Below, piece after piece: positions 63,560 to 64,000 of a DNA stretch of 64,000 nucleotides. Origin of the DNA: JANWXD01 sp037446115 (GTDB lineage Bacteria; Acidobacteriota; Terriglobia; Bryobacterales; Bryobacteraceae); contig JBBIJF010000008.1 in NCBI GenBank assembly GCA_037446115.1, forward strand, positions 62,001-126,000, given 5' to 3'. Numbering within the stretch: position 1 is the stretch's first letter; each line of letters begins with the position of its first letter. Made by a program: the position numbers and the translations under genes. Under the pieces are notes generated by a model. The model searched no databases. It had not been told where the DNA came from and was given only the letters and a program-made list of their open reading frames with translations.

Positions 63560-63731
63560 TGCTTTTGAAGAAAACTCACAGAATACTGTTCTCCGTGGCG
63601 AAAAAAATTCTCACCCATGACCGAAACAAACTCGGAAGATTCTTACCGAATATCGTGGGTATTCCTGGGCGCTGGCAGGAATACGCGAAACCTCCACACC
63701 GCCCACACTTCAGGCGGCAGCTCGAAGTCTG

Positions 63732-64000
63732 CTACCGCAGCGGGGACACCGCCTGGCGTACTGTTTGAGCAAACTGGGAAGCCTTCCGGAGAACCTCGGC
63801 GGCATCAAGGGTTAACATGCGCCTGCCTCGTACGACCAGCCGGCCATTGACCATGACGTCTTCAACGTCCGCGGCTTTCAGTGCGTAGACAAGTTGCGAG
63901 ACCGGATCATAGAGCGGCACGGCGTGGGCCGCGTCAAGTCGGATGGAAATGAGATCAGCACGCTTGCCGGGCTCGAGGGATCCGATCTCGTTTTCCATTC
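63732..64000 (-). CDS. Amidohydrolase family protein, C-terminal fragment at window edge
   Basis: Only the last ~89 residues are inside the window; the gene continues past base 64000. NEIGSLEPGKRADLISIRLD is the return of the C-terminal strand of amidohydrolase (TRZ/ATZ or MtaD-like) proteins, then PLYDPVSQLVYALKAADVED, VMVNGRLVVRGRRMLTLDA and a terminal helix. Members deaminate or hydrolyse purine/pyrimidine-like substrates such as methylthioadenosine. The catalytic barrel is not visible. An in-frame ATG at 63998 is internal, not the true start. Confidence 0.82.
   Translation of the reverse strand, partial: MENEIGSLEPGKRADLISIRLDAAHAVPLYDPVSQLVYALKAADVEDVMVNGRLVVRGRRMLTLDAAEVLRKASQFAQTVRQAVSPLR

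Overview
The window is a GC-rich, densely coded bacterial chromosome segment with about 58 protein genes and no rRNA, tRNA, IS element, phage gene or CRISPR array that I can see. The gene content points to Acidobacteriota, most likely the Bryobacterales/Solibacteres side. The pointers are an Oar-like TonB-dependent receptor with an N-terminal carboxypeptidase-regulatory domain, an exosortase/PEP-CTERM system, a fused LptF-LptG permease, DUF1684 and DUF2752 proteins, and exported TldD/TldE homologues. This assignment is inference from gene families; a 16S or marker-gene comparison would settle it.

Layout, left half. 1-4.3 kb: the end of an Xaa-Pro-type aminopeptidase, then a CHASE2 histidine kinase with an NtrC-type regulator and a 48-residue membrane protein. 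4.3-11.5 kb (minus strand): a glucosaminidase-like protein, DUF1684, recA, and an aa3-type cytochrome oxidase operon with two subunit III genes and a small CxxC protein. 11.6-20.1 kb: aroA, a stand-alone dnaE2, an SPFH protein with a ribbon-helix-helix partner, and gyrA. 20.2-22.4 kb: small membrane proteins (DUF2752 twice in one chain, zinc-ribbon/TM2) and a sugar isomerase. 22.5-30.6 kb: a CusCBA-like metal efflux operon flanked by three unfamiliar Cys/His-bearing exported or membrane proteins.

Right half. 30.7-36.5 kb: exported TldD and TldE homologues translationally coupled to an LptF-LptG fusion. 36.5-48.0 kb: methyltransferases, glycosyltransferases, a nucleotide-sugar dehydrogenase and a homologue of plant GDP-mannose 3,5-epimerase, interrupted by the TonB receptor and a TPR protein; this looks like surface-glycan biosynthesis. 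48.1-56.5 kb: a PEP-CTERM protein, a radical SAM protein, a LolA-like protein, an acyl-CoA dehydrogenase, an amidase with a GatC/AtzG-like partner, a Tat-exported oxidoreductase, then exosortase and EpsI. 56.5-64 kb: arsM with an AbrB-type regulator, an orphan REC-XRE regulator, nnr, tsaE, a BadF-type kinase, pgk, a second PEP-CTERM protein and the end of an amidohydrolase.

Two cross-cutting patterns stand out. First, at least six genes (starts near 30003, 30724, 51943, 52010, 57586 and 60733) have a -10-like hexamer only 5-8 bases before the start codon and no Shine-Dalgarno, which predicts leaderless mRNAs. Second, envelope biogenesis recurs: Lpt permease, exosortase and its substrates, glycan enzymes, TonB receptor and exported peptidase homologues.
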